Made by a program: the position numbers and the translations under genes
Assembly (NCBI RefSeq): GCF_001556865.1
Contig: NZ_LSJY01000202.1
Location: forward strand, 62,001 to 126,000
Direction of reading: 5' to 3'
Source: Sphingobium sp. CCH11-B1
GTDB lineage: Bacteria; Pseudomonadota; Alphaproteobacteria; Sphingomonadales; Sphingomonadaceae
DNA length: 64,000 bases
Notes under the pieces: generated by a model
What the model was told of the DNA's origin: nothing
What the model saw: only the letters and a program-made list of their open reading frames with translations
Database searches by the model: none
Shown: positions 17,261-26,137 of the stretch, piece after piece
Layout of the letters: each line of letters opens with the position of its first letter
How positions within the stretch are numbered: position 1 is the stretch's first letter

Positions 17261-18103
17261 ATGAACATCGTGACCCATTATGTGAGTTTTCGCCGCCCGG
17301 ACGGCACCCCCAGCTTCGGACGCCTGAACGGCGAGCGCGTTGTCGATCTGGGTGCCCCCGGCGCGCCAGCGTTCCTCAAGGATCATCTGACGGGCGATCT
17401 TGCGGCACTCAAGGAAAGCGCAGGCTACGCCCTGGCGGAGGTGACGCTGCTTCCCGTCATCCCGAACCCGGAGAAGATCCTGTGCATCGGGCTGAACTAT
17501 GCGACCCATGTCGCCGAAACGGGCCGCGAGCAGAAGGCGCATCCGGCGGTTTTCACGCGCTGGGCCGACACGCTGATCGCTGACGGAGACGCGCTCGTCC
17601 GCCCGCGTGAGACGACCCGCTTCGATTATGAGGGTGAACTGGCCGTCATCATCGGCAAGGGCGGCCGGCGGATCACACGCGACGCGGCCTTCGACCATGT
17701 CGCCGGTTACTCCGTGTTCAACGATGGATCGGCGCGCGACTGGCAGCGGCATAATATCCAGTTCACGCCCGGCAAGAACTTCCCGGCGACGGGCGCATTC
17801 GGTCCCGCGCTCGTCCTGCGCGATGCGATCCCCGATCTGGCGAGCCAGCGGGTGCAGACGCGCGTGAACGGCGAACTGGTGCAGGATCAGCCCATTTCCG
17901 ACATGATCTGGGATATCGCCACGCTCATCGAATATTGCTCGGCCTTCACTGAACTGGTGCCGGGCGACGTCATCGTGACCGGCACCCCTGGCGGCGTCGG
18001 TGACAAGCGCAATCCGCCGCTTTATCTGAAGGGCGGCGATACGGTCGAAGTCTCGGTCGGCATCGTCGGCACGCTGACCAACCCTGTCGTCGACGAGGCC
18101 TGA
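17261..18103 (+). CDS. Fumarylacetoacetate hydrolase-family protein
   Basis: A 280-residue FAA-fold hydrolase or decarboxylase (acylpyruvase, fumarylpyruvase, oxaloacetate decarboxylase-like). The core has ILCIGLNYATHVAETG near residue 85, the metal-binding FDYEGELAVIIGKGG near 130, the GYSVFNDGSARDWQ loop, and GDVIVTGTPGGVGDKRNPP near 235. The ATG at 17261 abuts its AGAAGG; a GTG at 17270 (giving MTHYVSFRR) has better ribosome-binding spacing and may be the true start. It follows the VOC gene by 76 bp. In this operon it would cleave or decarboxylate a ring-fission product. The exact reaction is unknown. Confidence 0.87.
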   Translation: MNIVTHYVSFRRPDGTPSFGRLNGERVVDLGAPGAPAFLKDHLTGDLAALKESAGYALAEVTLLPVIPNPEKILCIGLNYATHVAETGREQKAHPAVFTRWADTLIADGDALVRPRETTRFDYEGELAVIIGKGGRRITRDAAFDHVAGYSVFNDGSARDWQRHNIQFTPGKNFPATGAFGPALVLRDAIPDLASQRVQTRVNGELVQDQPISDMIWDIATLIEYCSAFTELVPGDVIVTGTPGGVGDKRNPPLYLKGGDTVEVSVGIVGTLTNPVVDEA

Positions 18104-18111
18104 GGCGAACC

Positions 18112-18981
18112 ATGCAGGATGCGGCGATCCGCGACGCTATCGCCGCGCTGGGTAACGAACTGGGGCCTGATACATTGCCCGCCGTCGTTGCCCTGTTCGA
18201 CGGCGAGCAGCGTGAACGGGCGGCGGCGTGTCCGCCGGTGGCCGTGGATCTGCCCTATGGGCCGCATGCACGCCATCGGCTGGACGTCTTTGCGCCGAAG
18301 GATGGCTCTGTCCGGCCGGTCCTGCTGTTCGTCCATGGCGGCGGATTCCTACGTGGTGACAAGGGCGACGGCAATTCGTGGCAGAATGCCAATGTCGCCC
18401 GCATGGCTGCCGGCGCGGGTCTCATCGGGGTGACGATCAACTATCGCCTCGCCCCCGACCATCCCTGGCCTGCGGGGGCCGATGACGTCGCTGCGGCGGT
18501 GCGATGGGTGCGCGCCAACATAGGGCAATATGGTGGCAATCCCGACGCCATCATCGTTTCCGGAACATCGGCGGGCGCAGCGCATGTCGCGGGCTTCATC
18601 GATCGCTATCCTGACGAACCCGGAGTTCGCGGCGCGATCCTTCTGTCCGGCGTCTATGGCGTGACCGAAGCGAATGACATGCGGGATCGCGCTTATTATG
18701 GCGATGACATGATGCGGCACGCCGCGATGATGCCCCTTGGCTCGCTTGTCGAAACGAAGCTGCCGTTGTTCGTTCTGGCGTCGGAATTCGACCCGCCCCG
18801 GTTCCAGGCCGAGTTCGTCGGACTGCTCCAGCGGCGCCTCGAACGCTGGACCGCCCTGCCCCAAGCCTATCTGGCAACGGGTCACAATCATTTTTCCCTA
18901 GCCTATCATCTGGGTACGGCGGACCGCCGGGTCAGCGACGAACTGCTGCGGTTCATCGAACAATGCACCAGGTCCGCCTGA
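18112..18981 (+). CDS. Alpha/beta hydrolase (HSL/BD-FAE-like esterase)
   Basis: A 289-residue cytoplasmic alpha/beta hydrolase of the hormone-sensitive-lipase or kynurenine-formamidase-like group. The oxyanion motif is FVHGGGFLRGD near residue 68, the nucleophile elbow GTSAGAAHV near 146 (Ser), the acid is probably Asp in LASEFDPPRF near 228, and the base His is in ATGHNHFS near 262. It begins 8 bp after the FAA-hydrolase gene and its stop overlaps the start of the next gene. It may hydrolyse an ester or vinylogous ketone intermediate of the same pathway. Substrate unknown. Confidence 0.87.
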   Translation: MQDAAIRDAIAALGNELGPDTLPAVVALFDGEQRERAAACPPVAVDLPYGPHARHRLDVFAPKDGSVRPVLLFVHGGGFLRGDKGDGNSWQNANVARMAAGAGLIGVTINYRLAPDHPWPAGADDVAAAVRWVRANIGQYGGNPDAIIVSGTSAGAAHVAGFIDRYPDEPGVRGAILLSGVYGVTEANDMRDRAYYGDDMMRHAAMMPLGSLVETKLPLFVLASEFDPPRFQAEFVGLLQRRLERWTALPQAYLATGHNHFSLAYHLGTADRRVSDELLRFIEQCTRSA

Positions 18982-19436
18982 TGGCTGCGCCCGCACTTTC
19001 GGCCGCCGCACTGGCACGCGAAACCGGGATCAGCGTGGTGATCAATTGCACCTTGAGCGCCGCCTTCTATTTCCTCCTGTTCCATGGGATGGAAGCCGTG
19101 CCGATCTGGGGTGTGGGCAACTACGCATTCGATTTCGTGCCGCAGACGTTCATGATCGCATTGATGGGCACGATGGTTCCGGGGTTGATCGCTACCCGCG
19201 CATCGGGACCGAGCGGCCCCAGCCGGCCAAAGATAGTGCGGCGGGCGCTGCGCTTTGCCTTCATCGCAATCATACTCGGCTCGTCCGTAACAAGCGCTTC
19301 GCTTTGGCTTTTAGACATGAAAGCCGTCGCATTCGATCACGGCCTTATAGCGAAACTCGTTTATGGCGGGACTCTCGCCGCGATCGTCACGCCCCTCTTC
19401 TTGCGGACGCAGTGTGCGGCACGAATGCCTGGATGA
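18981..19436 (+). CDS. Small four-helix membrane protein of unknown function
   Basis: A 151-residue protein with four predicted membrane helices, near residues 20-37 (VINCTLSAAFYFLLFHG), 45-68, 85-108 (FAFIAIILGSSVTSASLWLL) and 120-140. The ATG at 18981 overlaps the TGA of the hydrolase gene (TGATG), so it belongs to the same operon. I do not recognise a named family. A transport or pathway-accessory role is possible. No catalytic residues stand out. Confidence 0.65.
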   Translation: MAAPALSAAALARETGISVVINCTLSAAFYFLLFHGMEAVPIWGVGNYAFDFVPQTFMIALMGTMVPGLIATRASGPSGPSRPKIVRRALRFAFIAIILGSSVTSASLWLLDMKAVAFDHGLIAKLVYGGTLAAIVTPLFLRTQCAARMPG

Positions 19437-19846
19437 GCAAATTGCCGATGTCGGCTCATAGTCAGAGCTGCACTGGCCACCCCGACGGCATCGACGATCC
19501 GCCGAGCAATGGCCAGGGGAGACGCCTTGGCCGCCCGAGCCCGCAGGCCCGCAAAAATCCAAGCCGTCAATGGGGAGCGCGATCGGGCTCAAGCGGCGAT
19601 GTGCGCTCCCTGGTCGCGGTGCCCAGCTGATCGTCGATACTGCCATAGCATCCGATCCGCCGCTGCATCTGGTATTGGGAGAAGCGGCTTTCGCAGGGGT
19701 ATGCGGCGCGCTGGAAGCGCGACTGGCAGACATGCGGCACAGTGTACCCAACAAATGTCCTGCCTGATTTTGCTATTGCAAATTATTTGCAATCTTCCGG
19801 TCGACTGATTAGGCAGCGGGAAATTGGAAAGGGAATCTGCTGCCTC
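19437..19846. other. Gene-poor stretch carrying degenerate fragments
   Basis: About 410 bases between the membrane-protein gene and the siderophore-type receptor. On the plus strand at about 19606-19767 lies an SDR C-terminal remnant (listed separately). On the minus strand, about 19361-19570, a frame reading PLAIARRIVDAVGVASAAL vaguely resembles another dehydrogenase tail, but too weakly to call. The receptor's promoter and a GGAAAGGGA ribosome-binding region lie at the right end. Confidence 0.4.
19606..19767 (+). pseudogene. C-terminal fragment of a short-chain dehydrogenase/reductase
   Basis: A 50-odd codon stretch reads GAQLIVDTAIASDPPLHLVL followed by GEAAFAGVCGALEARLADMR. This is the typical C-terminal pattern of a classical SDR subgroup (AQAIVD..., DPPLHLVLG, then a helix of the form G...A.LE.R). 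The catalytic Tyr-x-x-x-Lys and the Rossmann part are absent: upstream sequence in this frame does not look like an SDR. I read it as the surviving tail of a deleted gene. It is recognised by pattern only, so confidence is moderate. Confidence 0.5.
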
Positions 19847-22009
19847 ATGCCTGTTTTGCTGCCCATCATCGCCGCCGCGACCGTCGCCATTCCCGGCGCC
19901 GAAACGCCTCCCGCACCCGGTGCCGGCGAGATCATCGTCACTGGCCAGCGCACCGAAGGGCAGGATGATTATGCGGTGAAGAAGCAGACCACGACGATGC
20001 GCTTCCCCCTGTCCCAGCGCCAAACGCCCCAATCGGTCAGCGTCGTCACCCGCGCCCAGATCCAGGACTTTCAGCTCAACGACATCAACGACCTCTTAAA
20101 GACCGTGCCGGGTGTTCAGGTGCAGGCGCAGGAAACCGACCGCATCTATTATTCGGCGCGCGGCTTCGACATTCAGACCTTCCAGATCGACGGCATTGGC
20201 CTGCCCTTCGCGTTCGAAGTGCAGACCGGCTCGATCGACACCGCCATCTACGACCATATAGACGTGGTGCGTGGCGCGCCGGGACTGCTCTCCTCAACCG
20301 GCAACCCGTCCGCCGTCGTCAACTTCATCCGCAAGCGCCCGACCCGCACCTTCCAGGCGAGCGGCAGCGCGCAATATGGCTCCTACGACCATCTGCGCCT
20401 CGACGCCGATGTGAGCGCGCCGCTGACGTCCAACGGCAGCGTCCGTGCCCGTGCGGTCGGCGCTTACCTCGATGAGGATAGCTATCTCGACCGCTACGGC
20501 CTGCGCCGCTGGACCGGTTACGGCATAGTCGAGGCCGATCTTGGCCCGCAAACCACGCTCACCGTTGGATACGGCCATCAGGACCATCAAAGCCGCGGCG
20601 CGACCTGGGGGGCGCTCCCGCTCTACTACACGGACGGAACCCGCATCGACCTGCCGCGCTCGGCCAACAGTGGCCCCGACTGGGCCGGCTGGAACGTCAT
20701 CGACCGCCAGATTTTCGGCGACCTCGTCCATCATTTCAACGACGACTGGCACGCCAAGCTGACGGTCGTCCGCCGCGCCGTCAGCGAGGATGACCGGCTC
20801 TTCTACGTCTATGGCAATCCCAGCGCGGCCTTCCCCGACGGCATCGACCCGTCGGAAAGCGCTAAGGGCGGCAACATCCGCAGCTATCCCGGCGCGTTCC
20901 GGGCCGAAACCCGCAACCTCACGATCGACGCCTATGTCGCGGGCAAGGTCGCGCTGTTCGGGCGCGAACATGACGTGATGTTCGGCGTCAACCGCAGCGC
21001 CCAGCGCTATGTCCAGACATCGGGCTATGATTATGGCGCGATCGGCCTCGAACTCTCGATCGACGATGTACTGAACGGCAATACCCCCGAGCCGAACTTC
21101 CCGACCGTCTTCAACACCAGCTTTCTCGAAAGCGGCGACCGCACGACCAAGCGCGAAACCGGCTATGGTCTCATCCGGCTCAGCCTCGCCGATCCCTTCA
21201 AGCTGATGCTGGGCGGCAACCTCACCCATGCCACCAGCAAGGGTTTCTCCTACGGCGCGAACATGGCCTATGACTGGACCCGCTTTCTGCCGTTCGTCGG
21301 CGCGACCTACGATCTGACGGAAAGTATCAGCGCCTATGCGAGCTTCGCCACCATCTTCAATCCGCAGACGGAGACGACCGCCAACCGCGCGTTGATCGAC
21401 CCGATCAAAGGCGACAATCTGGAGGCGGGTCTAAAGGGCGAATGGATGGGCGGCCGCCTCAACGCCAGCCTCGCCATCTTCCAGGCCCGGCAGAAGAATA
21501 GCGCTGAAGCCGCGGGCTTCGACGAGACAATCGGACAGACCATCTATCGCGGCGTCGATGCGAAGTCGCAGGGGGTTGAGTTCGAGTTCGCCGGCCTGCT
21601 CGCGCCGGGGCTCCAGGCGACCGGCGGCTATACCATCATGCGCCTGCGCGGCGACGATGACCGGCCGGTCCGCACCTTCGTTCCGCGCCAGCTTGGCCGA
21701 CTGAACCTCACTTACTCGCCGCCTGCGCTGCCGGCGCTCAAGGTTGGCGCGGCGGTGCAGTATCAGAGCAAAATCTATCTGGAGCCGGCGGGCATAACGT
21801 CTGTCACTACTGGCCAACAAGTCCGCATCACCCAGCCCAGATATGCGCTGCTCGACCTCCTGGCCAGCTACCGGCTCACCGACAATCTCCAGATCAGCGC
21901 CAATCTCAAGAACGTCACTAATGCCAAATATCTGACCGCGCTCAACTATGATCAGGGCTATTACGGCGCGCCGCGCACCATCCTTGCGACCATCAGCCTG
22001 CGATATTGA
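19847..22009 (+). CDS. TonB-dependent siderophore-type receptor
   Basis: A 720-residue outer-membrane receptor. The start at 19847 gives MPVLLPIIAAATVAIPGAET, a short export signal, with GGAAAGGGA upstream; an in-frame extension to 19742 is less likely. The plug domain begins with a TonB box (GEIIVTGQR) and has the siderophore-receptor pattern RQTPQSVSVVTRAQIQDF, LLKTVPGVQVQ, IYYSARGFDIQTFQIDG, then DVVRGAPGLLSSTGNPSAVV. The barrel ends ILATISLRY with a terminal aromatic residue. Its position beside the catabolic operon may be incidental, or it may import an iron chelate or an aromatic compound. A decayed transporter gene lies immediately downstream on the other strand. Confidence 0.92.
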   Translation: MPVLLPIIAAATVAIPGAETPPAPGAGEIIVTGQRTEGQDDYAVKKQTTTMRFPLSQRQTPQSVSVVTRAQIQDFQLNDINDLLKTVPGVQVQAQETDRIYYSARGFDIQTFQIDGIGLPFAFEVQTGSIDTAIYDHIDVVRGAPGLLSSTGNPSAVVNFIRKRPTRTFQASGSAQYGSYDHLRLDADVSAPLTSNGSVRARAVGAYLDEDSYLDRYGLRRWTGYGIVEADLGPQTTLTVGYGHQDHQSRGATWGALPLYYTDGTRIDLPRSANSGPDWAGWNVIDRQIFGDLVHHFNDDWHAKLTVVRRAVSEDDRLFYVYGNPSAAFPDGIDPSESAKGGNIRSYPGAFRAETRNLTIDAYVAGKVALFGREHDVMFGVNRSAQRYVQTSGYDYGAIGLELSIDDVLNGNTPEPNFPTVFNTSFLESGDRTTKRETGYGLIRLSLADPFKLMLGGNLTHATSKGFSYGANMAYDWTRFLPFVGATYDLTESISAYASFATIFNPQTETTANRALIDPIKGDNLEAGLKGEWMGGRLNASLAIFQARQKNSAEAAGFDETIGQTIYRGVDAKSQGVEFEFAGLLAPGLQATGGYTIMRLRGDDDRPVRTFVPRQLGRLNLTYSPPALPALKVGAAVQYQSKIYLEPAGITSVTTGQQVRITQPRYALLDLLASYRLTDNLQISANLKNVTNAKYLTALNYDQGYYGAPRTILATISLRY

Positions 22010-22017
22010 TGGAACGG

Positions 22018-22330
22018 GCCTCAGGCGACGTCCGAAGCCATGGGTGTTCCCGCTCGTCAGGATCAGGCCACCAGCGAGCGAACGCACCATGGCGCCGATG
22101 CGGCCCAAGCCCGGAGCGGAGCCTGCGCCGGTCGCGCGGATTCGTGCAGGATAGATATGCGAGGCCAGAGCGAACATGGTCCTCTGCCCCCGTTGACCGA
22201 GAAGCCCAGGACACCGAGTGCGATCAGGATCGCCACGATAGTCGTGGCCGAACAAGTCGCCCAGGCCGGGCTTGGAACCGGCTGCGCGAATTTGCGTGTC
22301 GCGACACCTTCCTTCGGGCCTTGCCCTCTC
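22018..22330 (-). pseudogene. Remnant of an aromatic-acid (AAHS-type) MFS transporter
   Basis: On the minus strand a frame reads ATTIVAILIALGVLGFSVNG and then, after a shift at a G5 run (about 22190), continues as MFALASHIYPARIRATGAGS, GLGRIGAM and SLAGGLILTSG. This is the C-terminal part (helices about 10-12) of the 4-hydroxybenzoate/PcaK-type major facilitator family, where 'YPT.IRATGVG...GIGRIG' is a hallmark. The N-terminal two-thirds are missing and the 3' end runs into the receptor gene. It is a frameshifted, truncated relic. Its presence supports aromatic-acid transport once having belonged to this region. Confidence 0.75.
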
Positions 22331-22348
22331 CTGGTCGCAAACCGTCGA

Positions 22349-23425
22349 CTATTTTGTACACATTCTGCTTATGGGGTTCGGACCGGCCGCCGTGATGACG
22401 CCGAGCCGGTAGGGCAACTGGATATATTCATAGGTCTTGCCCTTCGCCTTATCGAGCCCCTGATACAGGAATTGAAGGGGTTTGCACGGGTCGATCGTCA
22501 GGGTCTGGTCGCTCGTCGCGCGGACCATCTCACCGTGCGACACGCCTTCGGACCAGACGCGCCCCTCGAAGGCGACGTTATCGGAATCGGCAAATATGTT
22601 CATGGGGGTCGGCGTCAGGGGCTGCCACTCGCCTGCCAGGCCATCGCTTTTCCACGCGCGAAAATAGCGTCCCTTCGGTCCGATCGCTTCGACCAATGTC
22701 AGATAGGTGTTCGTCCCGGCGATCTTATAGGTGTTGCTGGCTTCGAACAGATCGTCGCGCGGGGCTTGCATGACGCGGCGGGTATTGTGAAAGCCGTCAG
22801 GAAAATTCTTCAGCGATGTCTCTGCGCGGTAGAAACCGCCATTATCGTCGGTGAAGAAGAGATAGCAGTTGCGGTCATCGCAGATATTCCAGAAATCCAG
22901 CCAGGCCGGATGACCGTTCGGCTGGGTCACAATGTCCGGCGCCTTGTCGAAAAACGGCTTGGGGGCACTCCACGACATAGGATCGGCGATGTCGCTGCTG
23001 GTCGAATAGAGCGGATCACCGCCCTGATAGATCAGGTACCAGAGCTTTTTCGGCGCGAAATAGAAGATTTGCGGCGCGGCGCGATAGCCAGGGCCCATCG
23101 GCGAGTTTTCAAGCCCGAATATCTTCGCTTTCGGCGCGTCCTTCCAGTCTTTGAAGGAGGTATAGGCCAATCCCCAGCCCTTGGCCGTCGCCATGGTCAG
23201 GAACACATGATATTTCCCGCCATGATAGACGATCGACGGATCTTTCACGCCGTAGAAATCCGGCGTGACTTGCGCTGGCGGCGTGATGAGGGGGGCAGAG
23301 GATTTCCAGCGGAACGCTGGCGATTGCGAGACGCCGGCAGTCGATGCTGCCGCCAGCGCGGCGATGCCGAGCGTCGCGGCACTGACCAGCATCGTTCCGC
23401 GTGGGAAGCCGTGCCTCGGTTTCAT
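22349..23425 (-). CDS. GH62 alpha-L-arabinofuranosidase
   Basis: A 358-residue secreted glycosidase. The ATG at 23425 (MKPRHGFPRGTMLVSAA) is preceded by GGAGGAAAT; an upstream extension lacks family features. A signal peptide covers residues 1-32. The GH62 five-bladed propeller is recognisable by FYGVKDPSIVYHGGKYHVF (catalytic-base Asp region), AAPQIFYFAPKKLWYLIYQG, the WLDFWNICDDRNCYLFFTDD loop, LFEASNTYKI (catalytic Glu) and SHGEMVRATSDQTLTI. It should remove arabinofuranosyl side chains from arabinoxylan or arabinan in the periplasm or outside. The length matches a single catalytic domain with no binding module. Confidence 0.88.
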   Translation of the reverse strand: MKPRHGFPRGTMLVSAATLGIAALAAASTAGVSQSPAFRWKSSAPLITPPAQVTPDFYGVKDPSIVYHGGKYHVFLTMATAKGWGLAYTSFKDWKDAPKAKIFGLENSPMGPGYRAAPQIFYFAPKKLWYLIYQGGDPLYSTSSDIADPMSWSAPKPFFDKAPDIVTQPNGHPAWLDFWNICDDRNCYLFFTDDNGGFYRAETSLKNFPDGFHNTRRVMQAPRDDLFEASNTYKIAGTNTYLTLVEAIGPKGRYFRAWKSDGLAGEWQPLTPTPMNIFADSDNVAFEGRVWSEGVSHGEMVRATSDQTLTIDPCKPLQFLYQGLDKAKGKTYEYIQLPYRLGVITAAGPNPISRMCTK

Positions 23426-23646
23426 ATTTCCTCCTGCAATCATTCTTTGTGTTCTGCCGCAAAGCATTTCGGGGAGCCAGGCGGGGCGCATTTCCACGCT
23501 CCATTCGGCCCGTGCGGGTTCACGATTATACCAATAGAGACGATCACGCCACATAATACTCAGACAAGATATTTTAGGAGTCTGCGACGAAGATCAGGAG
23601 ATGCGGCCGTTCCCACAGTGCATGTGCGTCGAAGCAAACGGGCAGG

Positions 23647-24491
23647 CTATTGCAGCAACTCGGCGCCGAACGCCGGCAGTTCGATCTTCCCGGTATAGCT
23701 CTGGCGCGACAGCAGGCCTGTCTTCGTCCCTTCGAACGTCACCGTGGCAGAGACGTTCTTCGAGTTGACGTACAAGGACCGTCCTTCGACGGTCCGTGCG
23801 AAAACGCCTGCGGGGGTGACGGGCCCCGGCTTGATGCCCAAGGACGGATAGAGCGAGCGGATCAGCGGCCCCAGCAACTCGGTCTGAGGCGCGGTCGCCA
23901 GATATAGCTGTCCATTGCCGATCTCGTTGGTGGAGGCGACCGCGATGACCGCCGGATGTTCGCATATCGCTGCAACAGCTTTTCCGCGAGGCGATGCGCG
24001 AGGCGGCGATAGTCCAGGTCGCTGATATTGTCCCAGTAGCGCGACGCCGGGTTCACCACGTCCCCTTCCTGGCTGACGATGTCGACGCCGGGATACGCCT
24101 TGTGGAGCCAGATCGGCGCCGGCTGACCAGGGATGTCGACGATGACGCGGATGCCGGTCGCGTGCATCTGTTTGAGGACATCGTCGAACCATTGGAAGGT
24201 GAAGCGGCCTTCTTCAGGCTCGAACGAATCCCAGGACAGGTCGCCCATGCGGACCATGTTGAAGCCCGCCGCCTTCGTCAGCGCGATGTCCTGCTTTATC
24301 TGCGCCGGCGAGCGGTCGATTGGCTGGTAACAAGTCCCGACGAACAGTTGCCCGGGACCTGGCCATTCAGGATGCCCGACTGCGCTTTGGGCGTGGGCCG
24401 CAGTTGGCGCGCCCATCGGGACGACGGCGACCGAAAGAGCGAGCATCAGCGATCGGATCGTCCATCGGCGCCTTTGATTGCGGTCCTGCAA
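23647..24491 (-). pseudogene. Broken GH42 beta-galactosidase gene (frameshift plus internal deletion)
   Basis: The 5' part encodes a signal peptide (MLALSVAVVPMGAPTAAHAQ) and the start of a GH42 barrel (GTCYQPIDRSPAQIKQDI, FNMVRMGDLSWDSFEPEEG). About 23963 a one-base loss shifts the frame, and homology continues in the next frame as HPAVIAVASTNEIGNGQ, which includes the acid/base NE. At about 23910 this joins directly to the family C-terminus (LYLATAPQTELLGPLIRSLY, ELPAFGAELLQ). Most of the catalytic domain, including the nucleophile, is gone: about 280 codons remain of a family that usually has 650 or more. No active enzyme can be made. Confidence 0.85.
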
Positions 24492-24637
24492 TGCAATATC
24501 CTCCCAAGGCTCTATTGGCCTTAAACTCAGACAATATCAATAGCCGAGCCTCCGACGGGAGATTGAGAGGATGTCAGAATCTTATGGGCGGCAGAGCGCC
24601 AGGCAGGGCAACTGCGCAACCGGCTCCATATTGTCGT

Positions 24638-26137
24638 TCAATCCCGACAACGCAGGGTAGCGAGCGCAGCCAGCATCATGACCGCGCCGGCAAAGGCCAT
24701 GGTCCATATCGGTTCGGTTGGGAAGAAGTGGCGCATGATGGTGCCCATCACCGTCGCCACCAGCAATTGCGGAATGACGACGAAGGCGTTGAACAGCCCC
24801 ATATAGATGCCAAGCTTGCTCTGCGGCACGCTGGAAGCGAGCATCGCGTAGGGCATGGCTAGGGTCGAGGCCCAGGCGATGCCGATCGCAACTTCCGACA
24901 ACAGCAGCGCCTGTGCATCGCGCAGGACAAGGAAGGAGAGGAAGCCGAGCCCGCCGAGCGCCAGCGCCAGCGCATGGGTCCGTGCCTGGCCGATGCGGCG
25001 AGCAAGCGGCTGGAGCAGGAAGGGCGCGGCGAAGGCAGCGACGCCATTATATGTGGCGAAGAGGATGCCGACCCAGTTGCCCCCCTCATTATAGGCGGCG
25101 CTGGTGGGATCCGCCGATCCGAAGACATATTGCGCGACGACCGGCGTGGTGTAGATCCACATGATGAAGAGCGCCGACCAGGTGAAGAACTGGACCAGCG
25201 CCAGCTTCTTCATCATGATCGGCATGGCCGCGAAATTTCCGACCACATGGGCCAGCAGATTATCGGTGCGGCCCCGGGCAACCACGCGGGCGAAGCCATA
25301 GGCGGCGAGCAGGCCACCCAGCAGGTAGAGTTCCTTTTCCAGCGCCCAGCCCGATACTGCCGCAATGATGGCGAATCCCGCGACGATCCAGACCGGCCCG
25401 CCGGGGGGGACCGGCGGGGCCTCCTTTTGTGTCGCGGCTTCGCTGGCCGGGGCAAAGCCCGCCATTTGTTCGGGCGAATATTCGCGGGTGGAAAGGACGG
25501 TCCAGAGAACGGCCAGGAACAGCGCCGCGCCGCCGATGTAGAAGCTTACCCGCACTGTGTCGGGGATCATGCCGGCGGGCGCGACATTGGAGATGCCCAT
25601 CTGATCGAGCAGCCAGGGGGTCGAGGAGCCGATCACCGCGCCCGCGCCGATGAAGGCGGTCTGGATCGCATAGCCGGCCATATGCTGGTCCTTTGCCAGC
25701 ATGTCGCCGACAAAAGCCCGGAACGGCTCCATCGAGACGTTGAGCGAGGCGTCGAGAATCCAGAGCATCAAAGCAGCGGCCATCAAGCCCGGCGCATTGG
25801 GCATGGCGAACAGGGCGAGCGCCGCAAAGAACGCGCCAGCAAAGAAATAGGGCCGGCGTCGGCCGAGGCGGCACCATGTCCGGTCGCTATAATGGCCGAT
25901 CACCGGCTGGACCAGCAGGCCAGTCAACGGCGCAGCGATCCATAGCAGAGCGAGATTATCGAGATTTTCCCCAAGCGACTGAAAGATGCGCGACATGTTG
26001 GCGTTCTGCAGCGCGAAGCCGATCTGGATGCCGAAGAAGCCGAAGCTGATATTCCACAGGCCCCAGAAGCCCTGGCGCGGCCGGCCGTCGGCCGTTGCAG
26101 CCCCCTTTACCAGCCCCATGTCGTTCGTTCCGGCCAT
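24638..26137 (-). CDS. MFS sugar transporter (SLC45/GPH-like, probable maltose/oligosaccharide importer)
   Basis: A 499-residue inner-membrane transporter with about 12 helices. The ATG at 26137 (MAGTNDMGLVKGAA) has GGACGAGG just upstream. Signatures are FGIQIGFALQNANMSRIFQS in helix 1, PVIGHYSDRTWCRLGRRRPY (the MFS loop 2-3 D-R-x-G-R-R motif) and SMEPFRAFVGDM. This matches the sucrose/maltose-type symporters common in alphaproteobacterial starch loci. It is the last gene of the minus-strand starch cluster, 234 bp after the GH97 gene, so it may have its own promoter. It probably imports maltose or maltodextrins released by the periplasmic glucosidases. Confidence 0.88.
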   Translation of the reverse strand: MAGTNDMGLVKGAATADGRPRQGFWGLWNISFGFFGIQIGFALQNANMSRIFQSLGENLDNLALLWIAAPLTGLLVQPVIGHYSDRTWCRLGRRRPYFFAGAFFAALALFAMPNAPGLMAAALMLWILDASLNVSMEPFRAFVGDMLAKDQHMAGYAIQTAFIGAGAVIGSSTPWLLDQMGISNVAPAGMIPDTVRVSFYIGGAALFLAVLWTVLSTREYSPEQMAGFAPASEAATQKEAPPVPPGGPVWIVAGFAIIAAVSGWALEKELYLLGGLLAAYGFARVVARGRTDNLLAHVVGNFAAMPIMMKKLALVQFFTWSALFIMWIYTTPVVAQYVFGSADPTSAAYNEGGNWVGILFATYNGVAAFAAPFLLQPLARRIGQARTHALALALGGLGFLSFLVLRDAQALLLSEVAIGIAWASTLAMPYAMLASSVPQSKLGIYMGLFNAFVVIPQLLVATVMGTIMRHFFPTEPIWTMAFAGAVMMLAALATLRCRD

